Shown here one piece after another: positions 39,135 through 51,300 of a DNA stretch of 64,000 bases (position 1 is its first letter; each line of letters begins with the position of its first letter). The notes beneath the pieces are model-generated. The model was not told the DNA's origin. It saw only the letters and a list, made by a program, of their open reading frames with translations, and ran no database searches. The stretch is taken from contig JAQGBZ010000002.1 in assembly GCA_034687125.1 (NCBI GenBank), forward strand, positions 496,001-560,000, in the 5' to 3' direction. The DNA is from Neelides folsomi. Its lineage: Eukaryota > Arthropoda > Collembola > Neelipleona > Neelidae. The position numbers were made by a program, and so were the translations under genes.

Positions 39135-42100
39135 ATGTCTGGCGGAGGCGGAGTTTGCCGCGGCCGCCCGTGCCGCCGAATCCTCCTCCTCTTCCTATGG
39201 CTCTCGATGGCCTATGGCCTTTTCCTCTTAGTAGGACGAGAGCGGGAGTTGGAGTCTTCGAGGTCGCTGTTGTCTGACGGCATTTGGCCTTCGAGTCCTC
39301 ATCTTCTCGATGTTCTCACTTTGGGCTCCACTTCGACCTCGACAGGGAAACCAGAAGACGCCGAGCCGCTGGTCGACAAAGAAACAAAGTCAATAGAAGA
39401 TTTGATCCTGGAGGCTGCGGCCACAATCCGAAACATTCCACCGCCTCCGTACATTTTAGCTAAAGAGAAAGATGGGCCGAAATATTTCAGAAACTCGTCT
39501 TGTGCTCGATTCCCGACCATTTACGACCTCGAGTTTTCTAATACTTATTGGCAGGTAAATTAATTTAATTCAAATTTTCCCCAAAGCTTTCATTTTCCAT
39601 TCCTTAGACTCTGAGAACTTCAAATGGAACTCTTCATCTCTATGGAGCGTATTTTGACATCCGAGCCAGGAACCGACTTGGACCTTCGTTGAGAATACTT
39701 GGAATGATGGACAGAATCGAACCGAATGTCAGTTCTTATTGTCAAATTTGGTTTGAAAAAGAGAAAGAGCCACTTTTTTCAAAGGTAAGTTTTAGTTTTA
39801 TATTTAGTTAATATTTTAATATTTAGTTCATTTATTGGCTCATGGAAAAGAGCATTTAAAGGATAAACATCTTGAGGCGTTTTGCAATCACATGGAACAT
39901 TTAGTTTTTCGTTAACTTCCAAAGAGGGGAGTTTCAACTCAATGACAGAGATGTAATATACATCTTGATGTGAGAAGTGAATCACTTGGGTCGAGGATTT
40001 TTATTCTAATTGGTGTGTTGATTGAAAGTGAGTTTTAAATTTTTCTCGTTGGGGAGCATCTTTTTTTGTATTGGATGTCCAAAGTCAATTAGAACCAATT
40101 TAACCAGTTGTGAGAATTAAGGGCCAAAAGTGAAAGCCTTCATCGACACAATAAGAAATCTCATGTGTTATATTTATGCAAATATTTTAAAGTCAACCAT
40201 AAATGGCAAACACTAAAAAAATATTTAACAGGCTTCTAAATATAATATACAGAAAACAACATCTCAGATACACCTACTTTTGTTTAATACTACCATTTAG
40301 AGTACTAGTACTTGTCTTGTAAATTACATACAAGAAATGCAATTTGCTTATTTAACCTAAAATTATTTTGATAACAAATAAAACTAATCATTGAGTTTTC
40401 CCTCACTCAATTCCTATTGAAACTTCATAACGTGTAATTGAGTAATTGTATCTAATTTGTATATTAATATCAATGATAACATTGGTACTTTAGAGGATGA
40501 TTTTGTCATTGTTAAACAATGGTGGTAAAATGTTTTAATGGTGATCTTGGTTTAATTAGGTTCTCGAGTACAAGTACATTTGGTTCAGCAAATGGGGTAA
40601 TTACAAGCAAGGAGTATTCCAGCCATATCTTCTCGCTTGCCAAGTCCCTAAAAGTCATCATAAAAAGGTAATGTGTTTTGATGAACAATTGGCCGGAGCA
40701 TTAAATTAATGGGGAGATTTTAATGGGGATTGTTTCAGGTTCCTGCTTCGGTCTCTGTAGTTGAGAAACCCTGTCATGCGGCCAACAACAATCTCCGTGT
40801 TTTATTCAAGCGACCAGCCAAAAAGGCGGGATTTGCTGTTTGTGTCAAAGGACTCGATTTCCTTCATGAAGATCTTTCCGTGAGACTCATCGAGTGGATT
40901 GAACTTCTTGGAATCCTCGGAGCAGATAAAATATTCTTCTATGAACTTGCAGTTCACCCAAACATCACAAAGGTCAGTTATTCTTTAATTACCGCTCCAA
41001 CCATATAATTAAAAATAAAAATTCCATTCTGTCAAATCCCCGAGTTCACATTTATTTGCAAGATTGCAAGAAATTGGTTAATCTTTATTTAGTCCCTTTG
41101 GAATGGTCGTTGAGTGGAAACAAATGAGTTGTTCAATTGCTAGAAATAAATATAGAATATAGAATTTATATAGAAACTGGGTCTCGAGAGATTAATAAGA
41201 TTGAGATGATTCAATTAAACGATACTCGTTACTCTTCTTTTTAATAAATCTATAGAACATATATAGGGAGCAAGATTAAGTATATATGGATTATAGAAGT
41301 AGGACGACGGCGGTGTTGGACCAACGCTGTTGGTTACCGCAGACGTCTTTATGACAACCTCATGGTTCCAACAGTTGATTTATCATCATCATTAAATGTC
41401 CCATTCAATTTCCCCTACCATGGGTGAATGGGCGAAGATTGGGCAAGAAAGAATCGCTCACATTGAGGGACAAATGACGTTGAATCAAAGAACCACTAAG
41501 TTCCTTTCGGGCCACAAACCACAAATCCACCCAGACTCTTTTCACAAATTGAGTCATAAATCCATTAACAATTTCAACAAGTTCACTTTTACAAACTTAT
41601 ACCAATAATAACATTCGAATCGAGAACGACACTTGGCAAATTTTTTCATCTTATTATTGATTTTTAATTAATAATTTTATGACTTATGCATATATGTATA
41701 TGTCTTATTAGTACTAATTATATGTCTTATGCATTTATAATTTATTAACTACCTAATTGTTGGGCATTTATAATGAAACATCAATTAGTATGAATAGGGA
41801 GATTTATTGGATAAATACATGTGTGTAATGTTATAGGGATAAATGACATTTATCGATTACACTGAACATGTCTTCTGTAAATGGAATTAATTTATAATCA
41901 ATTTATCTTCTGTTAGGTTCTTCGGTATTATGAAGAAACTGGTCAAATCGACGTCACTCCCCTCACTCTCCCTGGAGGTCAACCAAACGACCCACGAATT
42001 CGACATATTTACCTTGGAAAAAAGGTAAATCATTTCATTTATTTCCCAATTTGATTGGGCAATTTAATTCAATGTTATTTAAGTTAAACTTCGTTTCTTC

Positions 42101-43616
42101 ACTTCAATATTTGCATTTATATTAATTTCAAATAACTATTTTATATTGGCTTATAGGGGAGATTTAGTTATAAAAGATTTAATAGAAAATTGTAAATGTA
42201 AGGCTTTAAACCTTTAAGCTTTTGCGAAAAACAAAAGATGTAAATTAAATTTAAAATACACGTATAATGTGTAGTTAATAGATTAATATATTCAATACCC
42301 TTACGATATGTACGTGTAGTTAATGCATTGCATGATGGGACGCCTCAAAACTCGTTTGAAGTACATTAATTATATATAATACTGATGTTACTTATAATGT
42401 TATAATGTTTAAGATAGGTATAAGCATCGTATACATGCAGTAGTCATTGTTAGTATATGGCACTTGGTATAAAATACACGGAAATACCATTTGTGCAAAT
42501 TACGATTAATGTCTGAATTTTAATGAGTAGAAAAGTTTCTTCTCTTTCGCATCACACACTTTGCTTAGCTTTTTACTAACTAAACAAACTTTAAGCATTT
42601 AATATCATTTATGGATTAAAACAATCTAATGGATAATGGAGTATTTAATGATATTATAAAAAATTAAATTAACTAACTAAGTACGTTCTAATATGTCTAT
42701 TGTATGTGTGTTATTAAAGCCTATTTATTTAATTTGAGCATTAAGAGAATACAAGTGGATTAAATGTTAAATTATCTTGTTTAAATAGGTAAATCATAAG
42801 AGACAAAATGAAGTGATACCTTACAACGACTGTCTCTACAGGAATTTATATCAGTATGAATACGTCGCTCTCCTCGACATTGACGAGGTTCCTTTATATA
42901 TATTAAATATGTAATATAAATATTAACTAAATATTCCCATTTTAAATGTTTTTCTATTAATTTTAAAAAATCCATGGATTTCATTTTTTCAATCCTTTCA
43001 GGTTATAATGCCAATGAAGGGAATGAACTGGCGTGAGCTGATGATCGCCGTTGACCACAAAGCTCGACAGTCAAAGAACGACTCTCGAGCTTCATACAAT
43101 TTTCGAAACATTTATTTTCTCGACGACATGATGCATGGACATCGATGGCTTCCTGGAATTCCCAAATACATGCATATGCTCCAGGTAATAATTTAAATTT
43201 TGTTCAATTCCCATTTAATACTTTTAATAGATGTGGTTTTCTCCAATGAGATTTGTAATTTGATTTAACAGCATGTGTACCGATCTCGGAACTACACGAA
43301 GCCTGGCCAGTATGTCAAGTGTTTCCATAATCCTGAACGTGTGATAACCCTCCATAATCATTTCCCATTGGCGTGCCTCAACGGTTCCTGCACGTCGTTC
43401 CCGGTCGGGACGGAGTTTGCTCAACTTCAGCACTACAGAGCCGACTGCGTCCGAGCTCTTAAGAATTGTGACAATGAATATCGTCGGAACTCTGTAATGG
43501 ACACGACAATTTGGAGATATAAAGATCTCCTCATTGAGAGAGCCAACAAGGCTTTGAGGACGCTTGGGTTCATCCCACAAATCCCAAACTTCCCACAACC
43601 CTCCGCCCCTAATTGA
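39135..43616 (+). CDS. Glycosyltransferase family 92 protein (DUF23), 8 exons, complete
   Basis: This is a type II Golgi membrane glycosyltransferase of the GT92 family, whose characterised nematode member (GALT-1) adds galactose to fucose. Exons: 39135-39554, 39608-39784, 40560-40667, 40739-40972, 41917-42024, 42789-42887, 43002-43184, 43272-43616, giving 557 residues. All introns are phase 0. A short cytoplasmic N-terminus is followed by a signal anchor at about residues 14-33 (RRILLLFLWLSMAYGLFLLV). The core matches the family: YYEETGQIDVTPLTLPGG, YNDCLYRNLYQYEYVALLDIDE with the DxD-like metal-binding motif at about 379-381, then RSRNYTKPGQYVKC and HNHFPLACLNGSC. The second exon holds HLYGAYFDIRARN, typical of animal GT92 proteins. 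Substrate is not deducible. The first exon is richer in G+C than the rest. Confidence 0.92.
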
Positions 43617-44957
43617 CAACTAGTCAATTAGTAAATATTATGCAAAGTCATGATCAATTGACTCTATTATTATTAGTTAAAAGTGAATTTGACTAAAAGG
43701 ACTCAATTGAAATACTCCCAAATGTGAACCTACAACAGAAAGATCGCAATTCGGTTTAAGGTACATTTAAATAATTTCCTTTACCGTGCAAAACAAATGG
43801 CAAAAAACTTACTTTTATTAATTACATATAAGTACATGTATCTAAATTATAAAAGGTTTAAAAGTTGGAAGTTCCTAAAATCGCCTTAAGAATTTGCCAA
43901 AAATGCTTTTACATAAATACTTAACATTATTATTAAGGTTATTATATTTTTTATCAGTTAGCCACACATGTGTATATTAAGAGATGGACTATGTCAATTA
44001 AAGATGAAAGGAGTACATATTTAATTATGCATTCGAATCTTCTTTGTAAACTGTAACTGTAAGCAAATGTTTATTATTGTTAATATTTAATTCCATTTAA
44101 TGAATGTGTCCAATACGCAAACCGCCCCTTATGTGAAATATTCACCATGTATGAAGTCTTTTTATACTTACAAATAGTATAAAGTGGAAAGTATTAAAAA
44201 TTAAATTAATTAACCAAAATATGTAACACTAATTGCTCAAAATTGATTTATGTAAGCATAAAAATATTACAAATCCAATTTGTAAATAAATGGAGTTTAT
44301 TATTTGACTGGTAAAATTATTTATTTAATAAAAACCATTTCCACATGTCTTTATTACAACTAACTAAATTATAAATATTGAAATTCTTATGAGTCTATGA
44401 CTATTTTAAGTATAACATAAAATCATCTGATATAAATTTAGTATTGTGTTATAATACAAGAAATGTGAAAGATACAAAATAATTAAAATCAATATAAATA
44501 TTAAATAATGAAATCAATAAAACATTTAACTCAAGAATTTGAATAATTCACCAAACTAAATAATTATAAGGTCCACACATTTAAAATTTCCAATGAATCC
44601 TACAAACTCACTACTATGGAAATTTTAAAGAGTATTAAAAAATAAATAAAATAATCATCTGTATTAAAAAATAAAAAAAGGTAAGATTTGAAAAAATTGA
44701 TTTGTTCTATAATACCAAGTTCAATTGTAAAATTAAAAAGTCAAAGAAAAAGGGGAACATATTTAAACTTAATATGTAATGAACAAGTTCAACAACAAGA
44801 ACAAGAATAAAATTCATATGAATTGAGGGAGTCGAATGTGGCATTAAGAACTATTTGATTTTGAACTACATAGGGGTTTATGTATTCGGCCCACAGGATT
44901 ACAACCATAACGCCTTAAAAAATTAATATTGAGCTTCCAAAAATCATCGTCAAACCC
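43617..44957. other. Convergent intergenic region between GT92 and FoP-like genes
   Basis: AT-rich, with no exon seen. It should hold the 3' UTRs of both flanking genes, which point toward each other. Confidence 0.5.
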
Positions 44958-46251
44958 TTAAACCTCCAAGAGATCTTCGTTAAAATCCATGACAATGGCA
45001 AGAGGATCAGGACCCGCGGAAGCACGAAGCATTTGACCCTCCCTCATATACATTTCGAGTTCTTGGTCGAGGATAGAGGCGTCAAGCTCAAATTCAACTG
45101 GTGCTTCGATTGGTGCAAAGGCCTTCTTGTCATCGCAATTTTTAGTTGGAGATTCCTTGGATCGTGACATGAGCTAGAAATGAAACAAGAAATAAATGAA
45201 AGAAATAATTTAATTTAATCTTAATAATGATTTTCATTATTAAGATTAAATTAAATATTATTTTGATGTTCGAATGACTAATATCGTATCTTACATTATC
45301 GAGCTCTGAGTCGAGTTCTTCCTTTGTGGGCGACTTCTTGGGCGACTCGATATTTTTCTTCCCAAACTTGCTGATGGTCATAAAATCAATGAATTAATTA
45401 AAATCTACCTCAATCATTAACGATATCACAATTGAAAATATTAGATTTGAGTCTTACGCAAACTTCTCGGTGCGTTTCTTTTCAATTCGTCCACCTTGGA
45501 CGCACCCACCCCGTCCAATTTGGATAGGACCCTTTTTCAATGTTGATCGATATGAAGCGTTTCCTGAGCGAAGAATCCTCATTTCCTGAACATCGCTTGA
45601 ATCGTCAACTTGTACTTCAAAAGTTAGTCGACGTGAAGCGTTTCCTGAGCGCAGAATCTTCCTCTCTTGAACATTGCTTGAATCGTCAACTTTTGCTTTA
45701 GGCAGGACTCGAGCCTCAGCAGCGACTTTGTCAGACAACCCTTTGAACCTACAAGACAATAATTTATATTTAATGAACAATAAAATTGATCCAACATGAA
45801 ATGAGTGTACCTCTGTGACAATGGAATTTTCGTCGCCACAACGTCAAACACAGCAGTTCTTTCTGGTAACTCAAGTGGGGGTTGTGGGACCCCAATTGGA
45901 AGAACGATGCCTTCGATTTCCTTCTCCGGAAGTGGTGGAGGTCGAAGCCGAGAACCTCCCTCCGTCTTTCCTTTATTATAGGCAGTCACACCTTTGATAA
46001 TATTCATTAAGACCAAAATTAGTGATGATCCAATGATGAGAAATCGTTAGCTTGCTCATATTACATAATCTAAATCATATTATTATACCAAAATCATCTT
46101 GCGGCTCCTTTTTGATAAGGAGATGGACGCGTCGATCGTTGGCGCCTTCAGGGCTGCTAACCCCGGTCGGCGGATCCGAGATTCCGGCGAGCGGATCCTC
46201 CATAGACTCCATAAACTCTTTAGCAAAGTCGGGGATCTCAAACGAGCTCAT
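44958..46251 (-). CDS. FoP/CHTOP-like nuclear protein, 5 exons
   Basis: Exons on the minus strand: 46251-46089, 45991-45811, 45748-45458, 45370-45295, 45173-44958; sum 927 bases, 308 residues. The C-terminus resembles the FoP (Friend of PRMT1) domain of CHTOP, which binds the mRNA export machinery: TKEELDSELDNLMSRSKE across an intron, then a second copy-like segment LDASILDQELEMYM. A basic Gly/Arg segment (IQIGRGGCVQGGR) precedes it, much shorter than the RG-rich region of CHTOP. The N-terminus is acidic, with a sumoylation-like IKKEPQD. Exon 3 contains a tandem 81-base duplication (27 residues, VDDSSNVQE.. and VDDSSDVQE..). The gene is head-to-head with swm. The exon chain is firm; the family assignment rests on the short C-terminal motif. 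Confidence 0.7.
45208..45256. repeat. Perfect inverted repeat (hairpin) in an intron
   Basis: Two perfectly complementary 23-base arms (45208-45230 and 45234-45256) are separated by TTT. They lie in the last intron of the FoP-like gene and could form a stable AT-rich hairpin in the transcript. No family is assigned; the arms are too A/T-rich to be a typical microRNA precursor. Confidence 0.75.
45529..45690 (-). repeat. In-frame tandem duplication, 2 x 81 bases
   Basis: Copy one spans 45690-45610 and copy two 45609-45529 on the minus strand, within exon 3 of the FoP-like gene. Both begin GTTGACGATTCAAGC and share CGCTCAGGAAACGCTTCA, while other positions have diverged. The unit length is a multiple of three, so the frame is kept. 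Confidence 0.85.
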
Positions 46252-46266
46252 TATGCTGACGAATCG

Positions 46267-46497
46267 TTAAAATCGGGATGGACTTATAAAATAAAGAAAT
46301 ATCGGGAGGGACCCTCCAAGTGACCGAACTCTATAAAGTCCAATAAAGCAATGAAATAAAGCATAAACAATGCCGCCCAAAACGTAATTGCACATAAAGT
46401 GAACGAGTTGTGCGGGAAGTTCCCAACGCTCACTAACAGATGTCGAAACAAGCGGGCGTGACGTAGTGCCTATAAGCTCACTTATACGTATAGCCAT
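46267..46497 (-). CDS. Small membrane protein ORF (76 residues) just upstream of the FoP-like gene
   Basis: An ATG at 46497 opens 76 codons to a TAA at 46267, only 15 bases before the FoP-like ATG (46251) on the same strand. The protein has a polar N-terminus (MAIRISELIGTTSRP) and a probable membrane helix (HFMCNYVLGGIVYALFHCFI), then a basic turn and a hydrophobic end. The codons look used rather than random. No splice sites separate it from the FoP-like gene, so one transcript could carry both frames. It could be a long upstream ORF, one half of a dicistronic gene, or a separate short transcript. The family is not recognised. Confidence 0.5.
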   Translation of the reverse strand: MAIRISELIGTTSRPLVSTSVSERWELPAQLVHFMCNYVLGGIVYALFHCFIGLYRVRSLGGSLPIFLYFISPSRF

Positions 46498-46499
46498 TG

Positions 46500-46681
46500 G
46501 CTTGAAAATATAGCTTCCAAAAATGTAACGTTTTGATTGGAAGAGAAAATTTGTTGAAAGTCGGGACTTTCTCTAAAATAAAAACCCAAAGAAATTTCAC
46601 CTCAATCGAGCAAAATCAGAAAAGCGATCCGGACAATCATTTTTCTCTCCTCATTCTTACTGAAGACGGTTAACTAAACAG
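46500..46681 (+). promoter_or_regulatory. Bidirectional promoter region and swm 5' UTR exon
   Basis: This sequence lies between the minus-strand 46497 ATG and the plus-strand swm transcript. Its right part ends in AACAG|GTATTT at 46681/46682, which looks like the donor of a non-coding first exon of swm that would join the acceptor at 48324. No core promoter motif is claimed. The head-to-head layout with under 200 bases between implies a shared control region. Confidence 0.5.
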
Positions 46682-48324
46682 GTATTTAATCATTAAATAA
46701 ACAGATTTCAATAATTACATATTATCCTACTACAGCTACTACATATCATATCATTAATATTAAATAGATATTTACTAAAATGTGAGTCTAAAAGTATGTT
46801 TTCATTATTTCGATTTTTTTGGAAGGAATGTGTTTGTAAAGTAAGATATCTAAATGCAACGTGGCTCTTGCTCGAGCTGAGTTGCTTGCTGTTTGCATAA
46901 TATCCTATTTATTAATTTATTACAACCCAATCATAAAATTAATGTCAATGGTTTATTTGACAAATTTCTTGGATGGATGAAAGCAATTGAGATTTTCAAT
47001 CCCATGTTAATATATGCATACCTATTAGATAATATAATATATCCATTCGCTGCATTTTAAGTTGTGATAATATTGATAGGATTTAATCAAAATGTTATCA
47101 ACTGCTATAAATATTCTATTTAGCAGTATGAACGTATGATGTTAACAGATAGAAGAATGTTGATTCAACTTTATATTTCATGTGTAAATATACTCCATGT
47201 CAGTTGTCTGCAGATATCTGCAATCCACAGTGAACTATTTACATTATGTAAAAACCATCAATAGCCTCTATATACTTATATATGTATTTATATAATTATA
47301 TACAAATTGAGTATTTATTGAATTAAAATACTTATTGAATTAATACATTTATAAATTGAAAGGATCCATTTATATTATTAGGTCTTGCATAGATGCAATA
47401 GCCTATAGATATCTTTAATCACTTCATCTTTCCATCATCTAATCATTTCATTTTAGATTTAGGTTAAAGCATAATAATTTAATTTTTATTATTAAAGCCA
47501 ATACATAATACATTATTAAATAGTGAATTTATCGAACTTATCCAAGGTATTAAAAGTATACATTTGAGTTTGATTGTTGTAACGTGTATCAATTTGCCAA
47601 TTATTTGATTGCTAAATAAACTCATTTCTTTGTCTCTCGCTTGTGTTGTATGAGTGGTTTGAAGGATTGTTTGTGTGATGGCGTTGAGTGCATGAGGGCA
47701 GGGCTTGATCCATGTGGAGCTCTCTTGGCATGTGGGAGAATCTTCTACTATTGAGATCAACTTCCACTCGATTTTCAACAACCAAATACCTCCAAATGGT
47801 CTTTTCCCACTTCAAGACCCAAAAGACCCCTTGACCTCCCTCCCAACGACCCAGAGTGACCAAAGACCCTTCCTCGACCTCCACGGCCCCTTCACCCTCC
47901 CGCAAAACCAAGAGAAAAAAGGGAAATTGGAGGAAACTTAAACCACTTTCTTTTGCCTCAATACGTTGTTTTTAGTCAAAGAAGTTCAATCCTCGTCATT
48001 GTACTCAAATTACCATTTAAATTCAACTCATTAAAGGTTAATTAATTATTCAATCTTTTCATTATGGGGGGATTGGGGTTTGTGCCTTTAGTCAATTTAC
48101 TATTTGCAATATGGGGGTTGATTATAAAATATTATTTATTTAATTAATTGTGGGTTAAATTTAATGAAGTATGGTCATTAATTTGGCTATGAAAAGTATT
48201 GGATTGTTAAGGTGGAAATTTTGAGAGTGGGAAGTCAAAGTTTGGCTGTTTTTACTATTAAAAAAATTGATTATTTATTGCCCAACGATGGAGATTTTTA
48301 AGTTCCGGTTGTTTCTCTTTATAG
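46682..48324 (+). other. Probable 5' UTR intron of swm with one GC-richer islet
   Basis: It is bounded by a plausible donor (46682) and the acceptor CTCTTTATAG (48315-48324). Most is AT-rich. At 47690-47945 there is a G+C-richer islet, open on both strands (plus: 79 codons to 47941, with PNGLFPLQDPKDPL). No splice context or family was recognised for it. Confidence 0.5.
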
Positions 48325-48351
48325 GTTTAATTAGAACGGTCATCTTGAAGG

Positions 48352-51300
48352 ATGATTGTCAAAAACTTTGAGTCTTTGCGTATTTGGCTATCACATCGGC
48401 TTAAGCCAATGTAAGTGACGTGGAATGGCCAATTTTGTAATTTAACATTCGTGGATAATTCATTTCCGCCAAATTGGAAAATGATGGTGACTTTCTAATT
48501 AGATGCGATGCCGATCCAGCTGCTCTTGCAAAATATGTGATGGCTCTTTTAAGGAAGGATAAACCCGATGATGAGCTCAAGTCAACCATGCACTCTCAAC
48601 TTGATGTGTTTTTGCAAACAGGTGAATTTTTTTCATTTAACTCTCAATTAAATTAATTCATGTAAAATATTTAAATATTTTTTTTAGTTTTTATTAAACC
48701 GATATAATATTTAAAGCCAATAATAAATCAATTTTGTGTTTTTCATAAAAACCATGATTTATAAAACCATAATTAAAACTAACTATTTAAAATATATAAT
48801 TTCTAATATAAAAATAAATATTAACGTTTTTTTAAAGATACGACCGAATTTGTCAACAATCTTTTTGATGTTCTTGAATCTGGTGACTATTTGACCTTTA
48901 AACCTCCCCCTGAAAAAGAGGATGAAAAAATGGAAGAGGAAGTCGAGATCCTCAAACCCATGGAACTTCCATTAGAAGATTTTATTACTTCACCTCCTAA
49001 GTCTGATCTTCTCAATTTGAGTGTAGGAAGTACAGGTAAAGAGCAAATGAGGGTAAATCAATTCATATTTTATTAAATCCAACATTTGTTAGGTTCTCAA
49101 TCTCCACTGTCAGTGTCGAGAGAGATTTCCAAAAATGCTTCATTTTTGATCGACGTCACCTCAAGAGGAAGTTCTTTACTCAACTCGTCCTCTTCTTCCT
49201 TGAGCATTGTTGGGTCAAATTCCGGGTTATTCGGAGTCAACTCCTCGGCGGGTGGGCCGATGACTTTATCCAACATGTCGGATTCGTTCTCGGGTGCTGA
49301 TTCTGAATTAAGCATTCACAGCGCTCCAGCAGGACTCCTAGACCGACCCAAGAAGGACCGGAACAAAGATGTATTTAAACCACATTGAAAACATATTCTA
49401 ATTGTCTTCGTTTTTACACTTCTAATTTGTGCAGGACGAGAAGGATGTTCGGGATGTGAGGAGTCGAAGGAGAAGTCGATCAAGAGACAGAAGAAGGTCC
49501 AGAAGTCCCAGAGACCGAGATAGGAATGAGAGAGATCGAGATCGTGGAAGACACCGACAGAGGAAACCTTCACCTCGAAGATACGAAAGAGATACCTGGG
49601 ATCGGAGATTGTAATTTATATCAATTTATTTGACCATGTTGTAATGTATTTCTTTGATGTAGATCGCCAGGGCAAGGGCGATATCGTCGTGGGTACATAA
49701 AGAGCAGATCCCGTTCACCCAACAAATCTCCAGACCGATCTCGAACTCCTCCGCGTACAGAAAAACCAATTGAAGTGAAACCGAAAGAAAGTGAGGAAAA
49801 AATGAATACGACCGAACCCAAGGCCTTCCTCCCAAGTGTCATCGTCCGTACAGGAGTTGACAAAGAGAGTAAGATTTTAATATTTAAAATTCATTTTATT
49901 TTAATAAAATAATAAATTTAATTATCTCATTTTACTTTTAATTTATTCTAATTTTTAATTAATTATTTTATCTTTAGAAGCAGCCAATTATACGGGAACA
50001 TTAGGCTTGCGATGCAAAGACTTTGATGGTACGTTTTTGCAAATTCCATTAATTGATCATCAACTGTCCATTTTTATATTTATTAATTTTATTAGAAAAA
50101 GGATTGTGCATGCGAGGAGAATTGTGTCCATACGACCACGGTATTGACCCTGTGGTCCTCGAGGATTTGACAATGCAAACTGGTACTGGACAAAGAATAA
50201 ACCCGGGATATACAGCCTCTGGCATTCAACAACATTACACTCCCGTCATCCGCCCTGGCTTCATTCCTGGAATGATGGGTCAGAAAAATTAATAATTTAT
50301 ATGTTACAATTAAATAATGTCTTTAACTTTAAATGTCACATTAATTTGTATTAATTACTATAACAGATTTGTATTTTTATAATATTTGTTTTAGGCAATA
50401 CACACGTCGACACACAGCCTCATCCCGTACCTCCACCAATGGGTTGGGGTCATCATACTGGATTTAGGCCACGAATGCCCACAGGTCAAATTGAATGCCA
50501 GCTGCCAGGTAATTTGATGTTATTAAATACCATATTGGGAATGTGTATAGGTAGCATTTATTAATTTATTTTAATTATTTTAGTAGGAGGGGGAATGAGG
50601 GGCGGAAGGGGGGGAATGGTCCCTCGTGGTCCTCCAGCAGGTGGTTTCCAAGTCCACCAACGTGAATTGATCAACGTCCCTGTGATGGGTGCAGGTGGTG
50701 GTGGAAGTAGCAGTGCAGAAAGATTGGTCGATCCACGGGCGAATCTTCATCATAATACGGGGATGCATATGGGGGTGATTGGACGAGGACGCGGAGGACG
50801 TGGACGAGGTTTCGACCACGGCCGACTTGGAGGGAAGAAAAACTTCCTTAATAGCTCTCTTGAAGTGAAGAGGATTCCTCGGGAGCAAAACAACATCATG
50901 GACTTGAATTCTCATTTCCTCAGATTCGGAAAGATCCTCAATATACAAATTAACTTTGAAGGGGATCCCGAAGCTGCTCTCATTACTTTCTCATCACCCC
51001 CAGAAGCCCTTGCGGCTTACAGATCCACCGACGCAGTTCTGAACAACAGATTCATTCGTGTGTTTTGGCACAACAAAGAAAAGGTTTTTAATTGATTCTT
51101 TCAATCATTTACTTTTGACCAATTGATTTCATCAATATTCTACATGGAAATGTTTTTTTTATTTATTTCTGTAGGAAAATGAAGAAGGTAGTTCTGGAAA
51201 TGAAGCGTCTCAGAAGTTATTTTCTAAAGAGCGTCTGAGCCAGGAATCAAGTGATAGTGACAAGGAACAAGAAAAAATACTAGTCTCGGGGAATAATTTA

